Under the pieces are notes generated by a model, which had not been told where the DNA came from, did not search any database, and saw nothing but the letters and a program-made list of their open reading frames with translations. The position numbers and the translations under genes are program-made. This document shows, piece after piece, positions 1 through 8,376 of a stretch of DNA of 64,000 bases. The DNA lies in contig CAWKFM010000005.1 of assembly GCA_963849065.1 (NCBI GenBank), forward strand, positions 930,001-994,000, written 5' to 3'. Source of the DNA: TOLSYN sp963849065. Its GTDB lineage: Bacteria; Acidobacteriota; Terriglobia; Terriglobales; Acidobacteriaceae. Position 1 is the stretch's first letter. Each line of letters starts with the position of its first letter.

Positions 1-2
1 CG

Positions 3-977
3 ATCATCAGCACCTCGGGGAACAGTTCGCACGGGTTGGATGCAACCTATCAGGGCACGCTGAATATCACGAATGCACAGGCCTACACGGTCGGCAACAA
101 TAGTGGCGTGATCACGGCGGGCATTGGCGGCGGCAACGTGACGATCGCTGGCGGCAACTACACCTCCAGCGGTTCGCACTCGGCGGGCATTCGAGTTGCC
201 GGAACCGGCAGCACGGTCGCCGTATCCGACGGCGCCGGCGGTACGAATATCACCACGCAGAATGGTCCGGCAGTGGTGATTGAGGGCGGGAACTCGGTGT
301 CGATCACCAGCACCGGCGGCACCGCGATCTCTGGCGCGTTGGGCGACGACCATGGCATCTTCTTCTACCAAGGCAGCTTGGGAGACGCCACGGCTGGTAC
401 CAGCACGTTCACCATGACCAATGGCTCCCTCACCTATACGTGCGACGCAACATTGGAGTCGGTTGCTCCTTGCCCGACCGGCCTGGCGTCCAGCGATCAA
501 AACAGCCCGGCAACGCTGTTCGCGGTTGCCAACACCACGGCCGTCATCAATTTAACCGATGTGACTGTGACCAACACCACCCCGACCGACGCCGACAGCA
601 ACGGAACCCTGCTGACGGCCGCGGCGCTGAACAGCGGCACCACCGGCTCCAACGGCGGCGTTGTCACTTTCAACGCCCAAGGTGAAACTCTGGTTGGTGA
701 CATCATTGTGGACGCCATCAGCACGGCGAACCTGAGCCTGGCTGCGGACACCGCGAGTAACCCCGTCCCCTCCATCCTGACCGGCACAATCAATGGTGCC
801 AACAGCGGAGGAACGGTAAACCTGACTCTCGACGCGACCAGCACATGGGTCGTTACCGGGAATTCCTACCTGACTACGTTGAACAACGCGGTCGCCGGCA
901 ACAGCAACATCACCTGCTATTACACCGGGCAATGCTCGGTTTATGTAGGTGGACAACTACTGAGCGGCGTAAACTAG
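3..977 (+). CDS. Secreted Ser/Thr/Gly/Asn-rich repetitive protein, C-terminal part
   Basis: The reading frame is open from the window edge, so the true start lies upstream. An internal TTG at 36 is only the first start-like codon. The visible 325 residues are rich in Thr, Ser, Gly, Asn and Val, with short hydrophobic strands of the kind seen in right-handed beta-helix or autotransporter-passenger proteins (for example SVSITSTGGTAIS and TAVINLTDVTVT). Two close cysteine pairs occur, CDATLESVAPC and, near the C terminus, CYYTGQC, suggesting disulfides in an exported protein. No catalytic motif or membrane anchor is visible in this part. A strong hairpin follows the stop codon. Function is not recognised; a surface adhesin or extracellular-matrix role is an inference from composition only. 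Confidence 0.6.
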   Translation: MISTSGNSSHGLDATYQGTLNITNAQAYTVGNNSGVITAGIGGGNVTIAGGNYTSSGSHSAGIRVAGTGSTVAVSDGAGGTNITTQNGPAVVIEGGNSVSITSTGGTAISGALGDDHGIFFYQGSLGDATAGTSTFTMTNGSLTYTCDATLESVAPCPTGLASSDQNSPATLFAVANTTAVINLTDVTVTNTTPTDADSNGTLLTAAALNSGTTGSNGGVVTFNAQGETLVGDIIVDAISTANLSLAADTASNPVPSILTGTINGANSGGTVNLTLDATSTWVVTGNSYLTTLNNAVAGNSNITCYYTGQCSVYVGGQLLSGVN

Positions 978-990
978 CAGCTCAGAGAAC

Positions 991-1043
991 AAAGGGGCAG
1001 GGAATGGGGGACAGCCTGGCTGTCCCCTGTTTCCTGCCCCTTT
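991..1043. terminator. Bidirectional hairpin terminator
   Basis: A long hairpin lies between two convergent genes. The outer arms are AAAGGGGCAGG and CCTGCCCCTTT, and the inner arms are GGGGACAGCC and GGCTGTCCCC around a minimal loop, with a few unpaired bases between. The flanking A-run and T-run make it usable from both strands, for the gene ending at 977 and the one ending at 1127. Confidence 0.7.
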
Positions 1044-1126
1044 CGTTTACGTGCAGCAGCACTATGAAAGGGTGATAGGTGTGCGCCAGCGACGAGGCAC
1101 AGGGGGCATGGCGTGCGCGGCGGTGC

Positions 1127-2296
1127 TCATCTTTGCGACTGCTGAACCGCGGCAGGCGCCGCCGTCACCTGAATCCGGATGGTCTCCGGGGTTACCCGGT
1201 CGACGGTGATTCCCGGAGGCATATCGAGAGTGTTCTCATGAAACTGCAACGTATGCCAACCGGGATGAACGTCTCTCAGGTCGAAGCGGCCTACATATTT
1301 GCTGAGGCTGACCGAGTCCATGATCCAGGGACTTCCCTGGACCTGAATATCGAGTGTGTCGGCGGATTGGCTGACGACCTCCATTCCCGGAGGCACATTG
1401 CTGAATTCGACGGGAATACTGAGGGTTCGAATGGTCGCGCCGGAGGCCAGAAACGACATACCCCAGATCACCGCAGCCAGGCCAAGTGCGGCGAACTTGA
1501 GGTCGAGGTTTTTGAAAAAATAACGGCGCAGGCGAGGTCTCAGGCTTTCGCGTGTGGGACCGAGCAAGGTATCGAGCTTTGCAGACAGGTTCGCCGGATT
1601 CTCAAATTGCTGGACGCTTGCGCCGTCCATTAAGGTGACCTCCGAGCGTTCCTCGGAAACCGTAACCACCAGCGCGTCGCATCGCTCGGCGAGACCGACC
1701 GCCGCCCGATGGCGGGTTCCGTAGTAGGACGGCACGTCGTGGCGCTTGGTGAGAGGCAGGACCACGCCGGCTTTCAGGAGTTGTTTGCCGGCGATGACCA
1801 CCGCGCCATCATGCAGCGGCGAGGCCTTCTGAAAGATGGCTTCGAGCAGTTCGGCGGAAGTTTCGGCCCCGAGAGCGATGCCCCCCTCTAGCAGGTCGCT
1901 GATGGCGTCCCGGCGGGTGATGACCATCAAAGCACCGAGTTGGTATTGGGCAAGCACAAAGGCTGCGTCGGCGATTGCCTGGCCGGTTTTGGTACCCATC
2001 ACCGCTGGCCGCGGCCAAAGCTTCAAGGTGCTGTCCAACTGCATGAAGGCGCGACGAAGTTCCGGCTGAAAGATCAGGAGCAGGACAAGCACCACTAGAA
2101 CGGCGAAGGCATCGAGCACCCAGCTTGTGACCACCAGATTGAGGCGGCTGGCCAGAAGCGCCAAGGCGCGAAGCGCGACGATGCTGAAGGCAATGCGCAT
2201 GGCACGCGCGGAGCGCGCCCAGCAGAGCAGGGCATAGAAGGCCATAGTGAGGAACAGAAAATCCGCAACTATGTGCCAACGGACAACCGGCAGCAT
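1127..2296 (-). CDS. cdaA: Diadenylate cyclase fused to a YbbR domain
   Basis: Membrane-bound diadenylate cyclase of the CdaA (DAC) family, which makes c-di-AMP from two ATP. About three N-terminal membrane helices (residues 8-77) precede the DAC domain. The DAC domain has both signature motifs: DGA at residues 163-165 (LHDGAVVI) and RHR at 195-197 (GTRHRAAVG). A further membrane segment at about 268-285 is followed by one YbbR-type domain (residues about 290-380). In Firmicutes the partner CdaR carries YbbR domains on a separate protein; here both are one 389-residue chain. The ATG at 2296 is chosen because GGAG lies 8-9 bases upstream; an upstream TTG at 2338 has no such site. Monocistronic as far as seen. 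c-di-AMP normally governs potassium, osmotic and cell-wall homeostasis. Confidence 0.9.
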   Translation of the reverse strand: MLPVVRWHIVADFLFLTMAFYALLCWARSARAMRIAFSIVALRALALLASRLNLVVTSWVLDAFAVLVVLVLLLIFQPELRRAFMQLDSTLKLWPRPAVMGTKTGQAIADAAFVLAQYQLGALMVITRRDAISDLLEGGIALGAETSAELLEAIFQKASPLHDGAVVIAGKQLLKAGVVLPLTKRHDVPSYYGTRHRAAVGLAERCDALVVTVSEERSEVTLMDGASVQQFENPANLSAKLDTLLGPTRESLRPRLRRYFFKNLDLKFAALGLAAVIWGMSFLASGATIRTLSIPVEFSNVPPGMEVVSQSADTLDIQVQGSPWIMDSVSLSKYVGRFDLRDVHPGWHTLQFHENTLDMPPGITVDRVTPETIRIQVTAAPAAVQQSQR

Positions 2297-2436
2297 AACG
2301 TGTTCTCCGTGAGATGGAAACTCCAAGCTTAGAGTCAATGGTATTATGCGGCGCTCTGCGGTGGAGTTGCTATTCGAGCCGGCGGGAAGAAAGGTGCAGG
2401 CGCGAGCCGATGCCCGCGCCTGCTGTAGGAGGTTGC

Positions 2437-3984
2437 CTAGCCCTGCGTCGGATGCAGGACGCGGAAGGAGCTTCCGTCGCTGGACCAGACCAGGACCAGG
2501 GCGTCTTGCCCCTTCGGCACCTCGGAGAGCGCCTTTTGCACATCGGCGGCCGAATGCACCGGTTTACGGTCGACTTCGGTGATCACCTCACCGCTCTGCA
2601 GACCGGCGTTATCGGCCGGGCTGCCGGGCGTGACCTGTTCGACCACGGCGCCGTGTACGCTATCGCCGGCCTGGATCTGCTGCCGGACATCGGGCGTAAG
2701 ATCGGCAAGGCCAAGTCCCCAGCGCGGCTTGCCCTGGCTGGCTTCAGCGCTTTCGCTGCCCTCGCTTTTATTCATGGATTCCAGCGTTACCGGCAGATCG
2801 ACCGACTTGCCGTCGCGCAAGGCTTCCAGATGGAGCGTGGCTCCAGGTTTGCTTTCTCCAACTTCGACCTGCAACTCTCCGGCGTCGCTCACGCTTTTGC
2901 CGTTGACCTTGGTGATGATGTCGCCCACCTTCAAACCGGCCTTGGCTCCGGGAGAGTCGGGCTCGACCTGGGTAATGACGGCGCCCGATGCGTTGTTCAC
3001 GTGGAAGAACTGCGCCTCATCCGGGGTTACATCGCTGATGCCGATGCCGATAAATCCGTGGCTCACCTTGCCGTACTTGATGAGACTCTCCACCGTCGGC
3101 TGCACGATCTGCGAGGGGATGGCGAATCCCATGCCCGAGAAACCTCCGGTCTCGGAGACCAGGAAGGTGTTGATGCCAATCACTTCGCCACGGGCGTTCA
3201 CCAGCGGTCCGCCGGAGTTGCCGGGGTTGATGGCCGCGTCGGTTTGGATAAAGCGGCCGGGCGAGCGCCGGTCAGCGGAGACGGTGTTCGGCCGGTTCAG
3301 CGCGCTGACGATGCCGCGCGTTACGGTGAAGCGGAAGCCCAGCGGATTGCCGAAGGCGAGAACGGTTTCACCGGGACGGAGTTTGGTGGAGTCGCCCAAA
3401 GGCACGCTGGGCAGGTTGGTCGCGTCAATCTTCACCACGGCAAGATCGGTGAGCGGGTCGGCGCCCACCAGCTTGGCGTGGAAGATCCGCCGGTCGGTCG
3501 TGGTGACGACGATATCCACCGCGCCTTGGACGACGTGGTTGTTGGTCACGATATAGCCGTCGGGCGAGATGATGACGCCGCTGCCCTGGCCATGCTCAAT
3601 TTGGGATTGCGGGTGCGTGGGCTGGCCGAAGCTGAAGCCGAACTGTTTTTCGAACTGACGCAGTTCGGGGGGCAATTGATTGTCGTTTTCGCCGGGTCCG
3701 CTCAGACCTGAGGCTTCGCCGGATGTTTTGGAAGTTACGGTGATGTTGACGACGGCCGGGGTGACGCGTGCGGCCACCGTTTCCATTGCGTGGTCGAGCG
3801 CCAGCAGGGCGCTGACACTGCTGTCGCTGAGCGGCGCGGTGGTGTCGATGGCGGCGGATTCGGCGGCCCTTGCCGGGCTGGCAAATTCGTAAGCTGCAAA
3901 CGACAGGGCCATCGCAACGGCTGCCGTGCCAACGACGAGGCGGCGGGTGAACGCCCGGGTACGATCCTGGAAGCGGTTTTTCAT
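2437..3984 (-). CDS. degP: Periplasmic DegP/HtrA-type serine protease with two PDZ domains
   Basis: Envelope quality-control protease of the HtrA family, 515 residues. A twin-basic N terminus is followed by a signal or anchor helix ending near residue 40 (SPARAAES). The trypsin-like domain shows the full catalytic triad: His150 (NNHVVQG), Asp180 (DPLTDLAVV) and Ser257 (NPGNSGGP). Two PDZ domains follow (about 300-390 and 415-510). The ATG at 3984 is preceded by GGAGAA at good spacing; the open frame continues to 4206 but that extension overlaps the regulator upstream and looks non-coding. The blaR1-like gene ends only 61 bases upstream. A palindrome at 4006-4021, almost the same as one before blaI, suggests direct control by the BlaI-like repressor. 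Confidence 0.93.
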   Translation of the reverse strand: MKNRFQDRTRAFTRRLVVGTAAVAMALSFAAYEFASPARAAESAAIDTTAPLSDSSVSALLALDHAMETVAARVTPAVVNITVTSKTSGEASGLSGPGENDNQLPPELRQFEKQFGFSFGQPTHPQSQIEHGQGSGVIISPDGYIVTNNHVVQGAVDIVVTTTDRRIFHAKLVGADPLTDLAVVKIDATNLPSVPLGDSTKLRPGETVLAFGNPLGFRFTVTRGIVSALNRPNTVSADRRSPGRFIQTDAAINPGNSGGPLVNARGEVIGINTFLVSETGGFSGMGFAIPSQIVQPTVESLIKYGKVSHGFIGIGISDVTPDEAQFFHVNNASGAVITQVEPDSPGAKAGLKVGDIITKVNGKSVSDAGELQVEVGESKPGATLHLEALRDGKSVDLPVTLESMNKSEGSESAEASQGKPRWGLGLADLTPDVRQQIQAGDSVHGAVVEQVTPGSPADNAGLQSGEVITEVDRKPVHSAADVQKALSEVPKGQDALVLVWSSDGSSFRVLHPTQG

Positions 3985-4005
3985 GGTGCTTGTTCTCCTT
4001 GGTAA

Positions 4006-4021
4006 AACTAATGATTTAGTT
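4006..4021. promoter_or_regulatory. BlaI-type operator-like palindrome before degP
   Basis: The sequence aactaatgatttagtt forms an imperfect dyad 21 bases upstream of the degP start. It matches the palindrome before blaI (5861-5876) at 14 of 16 positions. BlaI/MecI repressors bind ACTA/TAGT-type dyads, so this is probably a repressor site placed over the degP promoter or leader. Confidence 0.6.
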
Positions 4022-4045
4022 GATGTGGGCAAAAAAACACTGCTC

Positions 4046-5440
4046 TCAGATGATTTGGGCAATCGCCGTTTCCAGCTGCCTTTTCCCTCCTTTGACCCGC
4101 CAAATGCACAGCGTCCAAACCTGATCGCCGGTGTCGTTATATTGCGTCGTCTCCACGACCACGAACGTCGCCTGGCTGGGGCGCGCATTCGTCTCGGCTT
4201 TGGCACGGATGACCGCGGGTTTGGCCTGCGTGGTTGCCGGCGTGGTTGCGTTCAACGGTGCTTTCGACCGCAACGGGAGCGCAGCTGCACGCGGGTGGTA
4301 GGCGGCAGGAATCGCTCTGGGCTGGAGCGCGAAATTGGTTCGCTGCGAAACCGGCTGCGTCATGGCAAATGCGGCGGTCGCGCGTGCCGATGCGGTCCGC
4401 GCTCCATCGTTTCCAGCTTGGCTTCTTGCCAAGATCCGCGCCGATTGGCTCTGGCCCGGCTGAGTGCGAAATCCGACCAGTTGCGGCACATAGGGAGCTG
4501 CGCCATAGACCAGCGCAACCAAGATCGTGTTCACGGCGAGAACTGGAGCCCACAGCCCGGTGCGGCGCGACCGCTTGCCATCCAGAATCTGCGCAACGCG
4601 CATCGACATCTGGCGCATCCGGCTCACCAGCGCCTGCACCAGTTCAAAGCCGGGGGCGTGCTGCAGCTTTTCGGCGAAGGCAACCAGGAACGATGCATAT
4701 GCCTTCGGGCTCTGGCTCTGCGCCAGCACGATGTCGTCGCAGGCCATCTCGCGCTCCAGCGTCAGATGGTTTTCAATCCACCAGACCGCGGGATGGAAGA
4801 AAAACAGAGCCCGGGCAAACTTCTGAGCGAGATTGGTCCATTGGTCCCAGCGGCGAAGATGCGCATCTTCGTGGAGCAGAATCACTTCAATTTCATCGGC
4901 TGAAAGCTGGGGCAACAGCCATGCGGGGAAGACGATGGCAGGCCGGAGGAATCCGAGGGCTGACGGTACATTGACCCGTTCGGAAACGCAGAACGTGGTC
5001 TGAGAGCGGGCAGAGAAGTCTCGAAAGACCTGGGCCATCGCCGGTTCCAGATGCTCCAACTCCACTTTCCGGCAACTGCTCCGCAAGCCATGCACCTGCC
5101 AGAGCCCTACGCTCAGCCTGAGCAGGAGGAATGTGGCGCCGATGGCCCAGGCAGCAAACAGGTAGTTGGCCCACGATGCGGAGAGGATAATTTCTTGATG
5201 CACCTTCGCGGCAGCCATCATCGGCAGGTGCGCAGCAGCGCCCAGTGTGGCGAAAATGGGAAGCGAGACAATGGTCAGCAGAGTGCCGAACCAGACCGCA
5301 AAGCGGGTTCTGGAACTCTGCCGCCCAATGAGGCGAAGCAACGCCCACGCCAAGCCTGCCAGAATCATGCCTTCGGCGGCGGTGTTCAGCATCCGCTCTG
5401 TGAAGATCTGTGCCAGCCATTGCAACTCCGGAGCGCTCAT
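4046..5440 (-). CDS. BlaR1/MecR1-like M56 membrane metallopeptidase
   Basis: Integral-membrane zinc metallopeptidase of family M56, 464 residues. Several membrane helices lie in the first 120 residues. The zinc motif HEDAH is at residues 190-194 within LLHEDAHLRRWDQW, followed by the family-typical FFFHPAVWWIENHL and EREMACDD. After the last membrane segment (about residue 300) the C terminus is a low-complexity Ala/Arg/Thr stretch of about 150 residues; there is no penicillin-binding sensor domain as in true BlaR1. The start overlaps the end of the blaI-like gene by four bases (ATGA type), so the two are translationally coupled. In known systems the metallopeptidase senses envelope stress and inactivates its cognate repressor; the stimulus here is unknown. 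Confidence 0.85.
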   Translation of the reverse strand: MSAPELQWLAQIFTERMLNTAAEGMILAGLAWALLRLIGRQSSRTRFAVWFGTLLTIVSLPIFATLGAAAHLPMMAAAKVHQEIILSASWANYLFAAWAIGATFLLLRLSVGLWQVHGLRSSCRKVELEHLEPAMAQVFRDFSARSQTTFCVSERVNVPSALGFLRPAIVFPAWLLPQLSADEIEVILLHEDAHLRRWDQWTNLAQKFARALFFFHPAVWWIENHLTLEREMACDDIVLAQSQSPKAYASFLVAFAEKLQHAPGFELVQALVSRMRQMSMRVAQILDGKRSRRTGLWAPVLAVNTILVALVYGAAPYVPQLVGFRTQPGQSQSARILARSQAGNDGARTASARATAAFAMTQPVSQRTNFALQPRAIPAAYHPRAAALPLRSKAPLNATTPATTQAKPAVIRAKAETNARPSQATFVVVETTQYNDTGDQVWTLCIWRVKGGKRQLETAIAQII

Positions 5441-5814
5441 TGGGATTCGCTCCGTTCCAGCATCTGGCGCAGGCGCTTGAGTTCGCCGGCGTCGATGGCA
5501 TCATCTTGCAGAATGTTCAGCAGCAAGGCCTCGCGGGAGTTGCGGAAGAAGCGGCCGAGCAGATGCCGGATCTCGGAGCGGGTGGCTTCGTCGCGTCCGA
5601 TGATCGGCTCATACACGTGCGCGCGGCCATCCTTGACGTGCTTCACGTAGCCTTTTCGCTCCAGAATGCGGACGGTGGTAAGAACGGAGTTGTAGGCCAA
5701 TGGAGAGGACAGCCATTCCAGCACCTGCTGAACCGTGCCGGAACCTCTGCGCCAGAGCACATCCATAATGCGAAGTTCGGCTTCGGTCAAAGTCAGTGAC
5801 TGCTTGGGGGGCAC
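5437..5814 (-). CDS. BlaI/MecI-family transcriptional repressor
   Basis: A 125-residue winged-helix repressor of the BlaI/MecI/CopY family, full length for the family. The N-terminal half has the expected pattern (LTEAELRIMDVLWRRGSGTV, then YNSVLTTVRILERKGYV) and the C-terminal half is the helical dimerisation segment. It precedes and overlaps the M56 metallopeptidase gene, forming the usual repressor/protease pair. A GGAGAGG-type Shine-Dalgarno precedes the ATG at 5814. A dyad at 5861-5876, about 47 bases upstream, is the likely autoregulatory operator, and a near-identical one precedes degP, pointing to a small envelope-stress regulon. Confidence 0.92.
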   Translation of the reverse strand: MPPKQSLTLTEAELRIMDVLWRRGSGTVQQVLEWLSSPLAYNSVLTTVRILERKGYVKHVKDGRAHVYEPIIGRDEATRSEIRHLLGRFFRNSREALLLNILQDDAIDAGELKRLRQMLERSESQ

Positions 5815-5860
5815 AGTTCCTCTCCTTTCCCTGTATTAGACGCCCAACCTTGCATATGGT

Positions 5861-5876
5861 AACTAATTCTTTAGTT
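5861..5876. promoter_or_regulatory. BlaI-type operator-like palindrome before blaI
   Basis: The dyad aactaattctttagtt lies upstream of the repressor gene. Its half-sites CTAA/TTAG match the one before degP. Autoregulation through such a site is standard for BlaI-family repressors; binding here is inferred. Confidence 0.6.
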
Positions 5877-6185
5877 GGTAAGGCCGGGAGGAGTTATATC
5901 CGCAATTGTGGATAAGTCATGTTGTCCGGCCAGCAGTACCGATCTCACGTTGGATTCCATCCGGCGCTGGGACTGGCGGTTGGCAAGACGTTTGCTGGAC
6001 TTCCGACGAGAGCTAGATGCGGTGCGCTGCTGTCGGTTACGCTCCAACCGTGGCCTCAACCCGCAGCGGGGCGGGTGGCATCCAACTATTACCGTCGACA
6101 AAAGTACAACAGCGCGCCGCTGTGCGGGTCCGAGATCGGCGGAGAAGGCGGGAACGGGATTGAGGCCCGGAGAGCGAGGAAGAAA
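5877..6185. other. Divergent intergenic region between blaI and the site-2 protease gene
   Basis: About 310 bases without a convincing gene. The plus-strand frame of the protease is open from 5919, but the protein family begins only at 6186, where a GAGGA ribosome site is present. The region should hold the promoters of both divergent genes; no clear -35/-10 pair was identified. Confidence 0.5.
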
Positions 6186-7337
6186 ATGAAGGCGAACATC
6201 AAGCTGGGAACCGTCTTCGGTGTGGAGTTGGGGCTGCACTACAGCTGGATCGTCATTGCGCTGCTGATTATCTTCTCGCTGGCGGCGCAGTTCCACCAGG
6301 TGAACAGCAATTGGAGTGATGCCGTGGTGTGGAGCGCCTCCATTCTGACCTCGCTGCTGTTTTTTGCCGGCCTGTTTGCGCATGAGCTGTCGCATGCCAT
6401 GGTCGCCCGGGCCAGAGGGTTGCCGGTGCACAAGATCACGCTGTTTCTGCTGGGCGGCATGGCACAGCTGGAGCAGGAGCCAGCCGATGCGAGCACAGAG
6501 TTCTGGATGGCCATCGCCGGCCCCATTGCAAGCGGCGTCATTGGATTGATTCTGCTGGGCCTGGCGCGGGCCTCGGGGTGGGTTCCGTGGACGGCTGCGC
6601 AGACACCCGGCGTCGCCATCCTAGTCTGGCTGGGCTATATCAATCTTGTGCTGGGCGCCTTCAATCTGGTTCCCGGTTTTCCACTGGACGGCGGGCGGGT
6701 GTTGCGCGCCTTTATCTGGTGGGTTACCGGAAATGCGGATCGCTCCACAAAAATTGCGGCACATATCGGGCAATGGATCGGCGCCGGGTTCATCGCCTAC
6801 GGCATCATCAGCTTCTTCGGAAAGGGTGGATTCGGCGGTCTGTGGTTTGCCCTGATTGGCTGGTTCCTGCTGCAGGCAGCCGGAGCCAGCATTCTGCAGG
6901 TGCAGGTGGGCTCGCTGTTGCGTGGAATGCGGGTAAGCGATGTGATGTCGCAGGATTGTCCCTCGGTGAGCGCCGGCATGGGGCTGCAGGAGTTCGTGGA
7001 CGAACAGCTGCTCAAGACCGGCCGGCGCTGCTTCCTGGTGGTTGAGGATCATGGTGTCGCGGGACATGGTGTCGTGGGACTGATCACCCCGCACGAGGTC
7101 CGCAACCTAGACCGTGCGCGATGGCCGTTCCTAACCGTGCGCGACGCGATGCGCACGATCGATGAAGTCCATTCGCTGCCGCCCGACGCGCCCGCCACGC
7201 AGGCCTTGGAGATGATGGGTCGCCAGGATGTGAACCAGATTCCCATCGTCGTGGGCGGGCAGCTGCTGGGGATTGTCACCCGCGCTCATCTGCTCCGGGT
7301 GATTCATTCGCGCTCCGAGCTGCTAGGCCGAAGCTGA
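6186..7337 (+). CDS. Site-2 protease family (M50) with two CBS domains
   Basis: Intramembrane zinc metalloprotease, 383 residues. Residues 1-230 form about six membrane helices, with the zinc motif HELSH at residues 66-70 and the second metal-site motif NLVPGFPLDGGRVL at about 160-173. The C-terminal third carries two CBS domains (from VSDVMSQDCPSVS, and from VRDAMRTIDEVHSL), which usually bind adenine nucleotides and regulate activity. The ATG at 6186 is chosen from the GAGGA site 5-10 bases upstream and from the family-typical start IKLGTVFGVELGLHYSW. The architecture matches the Rip3-like group found in Actinobacteria and Acidobacteriota. The substrate is unknown; nearby envelope-stress genes suggest a related role. 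Confidence 0.9.
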   Translation: MKANIKLGTVFGVELGLHYSWIVIALLIIFSLAAQFHQVNSNWSDAVVWSASILTSLLFFAGLFAHELSHAMVARARGLPVHKITLFLLGGMAQLEQEPADASTEFWMAIAGPIASGVIGLILLGLARASGWVPWTAAQTPGVAILVWLGYINLVLGAFNLVPGFPLDGGRVLRAFIWWVTGNADRSTKIAAHIGQWIGAGFIAYGIISFFGKGGFGGLWFALIGWFLLQAAGASILQVQVGSLLRGMRVSDVMSQDCPSVSAGMGLQEFVDEQLLKTGRRCFLVVEDHGVAGHGVVGLITPHEVRNLDRARWPFLTVRDAMRTIDEVHSLPPDAPATQALEMMGRQDVNQIPIVVGGQLLGIVTRAHLLRVIHSRSELLGRS

Positions 7338-7359
7338 GACTTCCGGAGGCAGGGCTCTG

Positions 7360-8376
7360 CTATCGGAACCAGAGGGACCAGACGGCATCCACCAAGGCGT
7401 GGGTGAAGCTGGAAGCCAGCAGTTGGCGTCGCGCGCGCCAGGCTCGTCCGTAAAACACTCCGGCGATGGCGGCCAGGATCACATAGCGCCAGTTGAATGC
7501 CGCTCCGTGGTGGAAGTGCGCCAGTCCGAAGAGAGCGCTGGCAACCAGCAGCGAACGCAGGCGGCCAAGATGCGGCTCCAGCAGGTTCTGCAGCAGGCCG
7601 CGGAAGAAAAGTTCCTCCGGAACGGCGGTGAGCAAAAAGGTGACGAGTACTTCGGTCGCAACATGCGCCGCCGAATGCACCCGCGGATAGAAGCGGATGA
7701 AATGCAGGGCAAAGCCTAGTCCGATGGCAAAGGGAAAGAACAAAAGCCATTCGCGGGCACCGATGGCGAAGGCAGCCACGCTTGGCTTGAAGCAATAGCC
7801 CGTGCCTTCGACGCCCCGCACCACCAGAAAAGAATAGAGGGCAACGTCGCAGAGGTAGAGCTTGGGCAGGCTCCCCAGGCCAGGATGCGGCCACGCGCCG
7901 CCGAGCAGGCCCGTTTCCAGCGTAAGCGCCAATGCGAGCAGCACGATCGCGTCCTGCCAGACCAGCCGTTGTACCTTGGGAGCAATTTCAAGAACCGCAC
8001 TGAGAACGACCGGCAAAAGCGAAAGTGCCAGCGCGAAGCGCCACTGGAATTCGTGCACGGGCAACGCGTAGAGCAGGTAGGGCACCACCAATACGGAGGG
8101 AGCTGCAATCCGCAGTGCCACGCGCGCGGGGTGTACCGTTGCACCGTCCGAATCGGACGCCTGAAAAAACGCGCGCAGGCGCTCCCCGGCCCCAAAAGCG
8201 AAGAACCAGAGCGGCGCCAGAAGCACGGCGAATCCGGCGAAGGCCGGAGCCAGCGGAGCGGAGAACTGGTGCGCCAGGGGCAGGGTCTGCAACTCCAGCC
8301 AGAAGGCGGCGAGCAGCATTGCGAAGATGGTTGGAATCAGGAAGCGGCGCGGCGAAGGGGCCAGGGCAACGTTCAT
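7360..8376 (-). CDS. CPBP-family intramembrane glutamic protease
   Basis: A 338-residue protein with about eight membrane helices and a C-terminal CPBP (Abi/Rce1-like) domain. The three catalytic motifs are intact: EExxxR in VPEELFFRGLLQ, FxxxH in LFGLAHFHHG, and a final HALVD. The ATG at 8376 overlaps the stop codon of the upstream gene (ATGA), so the pair is translationally coupled. It converges with the site-2 protease gene, 22 bases away. Bacterial CPBP proteins act in peptide processing or immunity, but no substrate can be named here. Confidence 0.82.
   Translation of the reverse strand: MNVALAPSPRRFLIPTIFAMLLAAFWLELQTLPLAHQFSAPLAPAFAGFAVLLAPLWFFAFGAGERLRAFFQASDSDGATVHPARVALRIAAPSVLVVPYLLYALPVHEFQWRFALALSLLPVVLSAVLEIAPKVQRLVWQDAIVLLALALTLETGLLGGAWPHPGLGSLPKLYLCDVALYSFLVVRGVEGTGYCFKPSVAAFAIGAREWLLFFPFAIGLGFALHFIRFYPRVHSAAHVATEVLVTFLLTAVPEELFFRGLLQNLLEPHLGRLRSLLVASALFGLAHFHHGAAFNWRYVILAAIAGVFYGRAWRARRQLLASSFTHALVDAVWSLWFR

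Noticed and set aside
2314..3711. Long open frame of 465 codons on the plus strand opposite degP
   Set aside because: It mirrors the codon pattern of a clear HtrA gene and has no family similarity or ribosome site.
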